From positions 1 through 64,000 of the forward strand of contig DAIDJF010000016.1 in NCBI GenBank assembly GCA_027451525.1: a stretch of 64,000 nucleotides of DNA, read 5' to 3'. Under the pieces are notes generated by a model, which ran no database searches, was not told where the DNA came from, and worked only from the letters and a program-made list of their open reading frames with translations. This stretch comes from Ktedonobacterales bacterium (lineage in GTDB: Bacteria > Chloroflexota > Ktedonobacteria > Ktedonobacterales > Ktedonobacteraceae). Below, one piece after another: positions 63,795 to 64,000 of the stretch. Every line of letters starts with the position of its first letter. Position 1 is the first letter of the stretch. Both the position numbers and the translations under genes were made by a program.

Positions 63795-64000
63795 CTACTC
63801 TTCACGATAAAAACGCGAGATGCGCTTCATCTGCGGCGGAGTCACGCGCACCTGTGTTTCACCGTGCCAGGTGAGTAGCCCATCAGCAACAAGAATATCT
63901 AATGCTGTTCGCACGTCCTCTTGGGAGAGATCGCCTTGCGCCAGCGTGGGTAGGTCGGTAACATAATCGCCAGTATCAGCGGATTGTTTTCCATACTCTG
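63795..64000 (-). CDS. C-terminal part of an unknown protein (cut by window edge)
   Basis: A frame open from the right edge ends with TAG at 63795-63797 and encodes about 68 residues. The end includes LSQEDVRTALDILVADGLLTW, then HGETQVRVTPPQMKRISRFYREE. The pattern of helix, helix and strand suggests a winged-helix. It lies 126 bases upstream of the zinc-finger gene and in the same direction, perhaps in one transcript. Identity cannot be determined from this fragment. Confidence 0.6.
   Translation of the reverse strand, partial: EYGKQSADTGDYVTDLPTLAQGDLSQEDVRTALDILVADGLLTWHGETQVRVTPPQMKRISRFYREE

Noticed and set aside
1-64000. CRISPR array, prophage or transposase gene
   Set aside because: No regularly spaced repeats, no cas genes, and no phage or transposase proteins were seen.

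Overview
This looks like chromosomal DNA from a Chloroflexota bacterium, most likely of the class Ktedonobacteria (an inference from gene content; no rRNA is present to settle it). Pointers are the mixed base composition, several ECF sigma/anti-sigma pairs, a Ser/Thr kinase carrying zinc ribbons, a secreted NDIWAVG-repeat propeller, a DUF6671-type protein, and a Thermus-type isocitrate dehydrogenase. Coding density is high, with short gaps and many stop/start overlaps. There is no prophage, insertion sequence with a transposase, or CRISPR array.

Left third (1-20 kb). Housekeeping and salvage genes come first: ung, an FGGY sugar kinase, a UbiA prenyltransferase coupled to a methyltransferase, an ECF sigma/anti-sigma pair, thiO, a gamma-carbonic-anhydrase-like protein, an NlpC/P60 peptidase and proline dehydrogenase. 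Then come a membrane protein, an orphan NADAR-like protein and an MFS transporter. At 14.2-20.3 kb lies a two-sided cluster: a leftward operon (circularly permuted ATP-grasp, alpha-E protein, transglutaminase) faces a rightward pair of transglutaminase-like proteins, one of which seems to lack its catalytic His. A small lipoprotein gene sits between them.

Middle (20-43 kb). A secreted beta-propeller gene is divergent from an operon of three roughly 1000-residue FtsX/MacB-type permeases and two ABC ATPases. The first ATPase carries an AbrB-like tail. Next are OsmC, an MBL hydrolase, a GNAT, a YcxB-like membrane protein, an XRE-ImmA/IrrE protease behind a palindromic promoter (probably with a 1-base frameshift near its start), a Gfo/Idh oxidoreductase, a histidine kinase, and a compact leftward trio of MFS, radical SAM and a metallophosphoesterase-like protein with a degenerate first metal motif. 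tRNA-Arg(TCT) follows.

Right third (43-64 kb). sufB stands alone behind a consensus promoter. A macrodomain protein is convergent with a Fic protein. Then come a kinase-pseudokinase, citrate synthase, a second ECF sigma/anti-sigma pair, a Ca2+/H+ exchanger, an isolated rplI, an RNase D-like exonuclease with HEAT-like repeats, and two paralogous isocitrate dehydrogenases flanking a beta-carbonic anhydrase. A soluble protein with a zinc-finger motif and a truncated winged-helix-like gene end the window.

Two families of short palindromic repeats are scattered between genes: family A near 1, 14.1 and 20.4 kb, and family B near 44.8 and 49.8 kb. They often touch gene ends. Several promoters are unusually clear (17.8, 36.06, 43.1 and 60.2 kb), and two have operator-like palindromes over the -35 box. 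The best candidates for new biology are the ATP-grasp/alpha-E/triple-transglutaminase cluster, the three-permease ABC system, the MFS-radical SAM-phosphoesterase operon, and the structured leader of the second isocitrate dehydrogenase.
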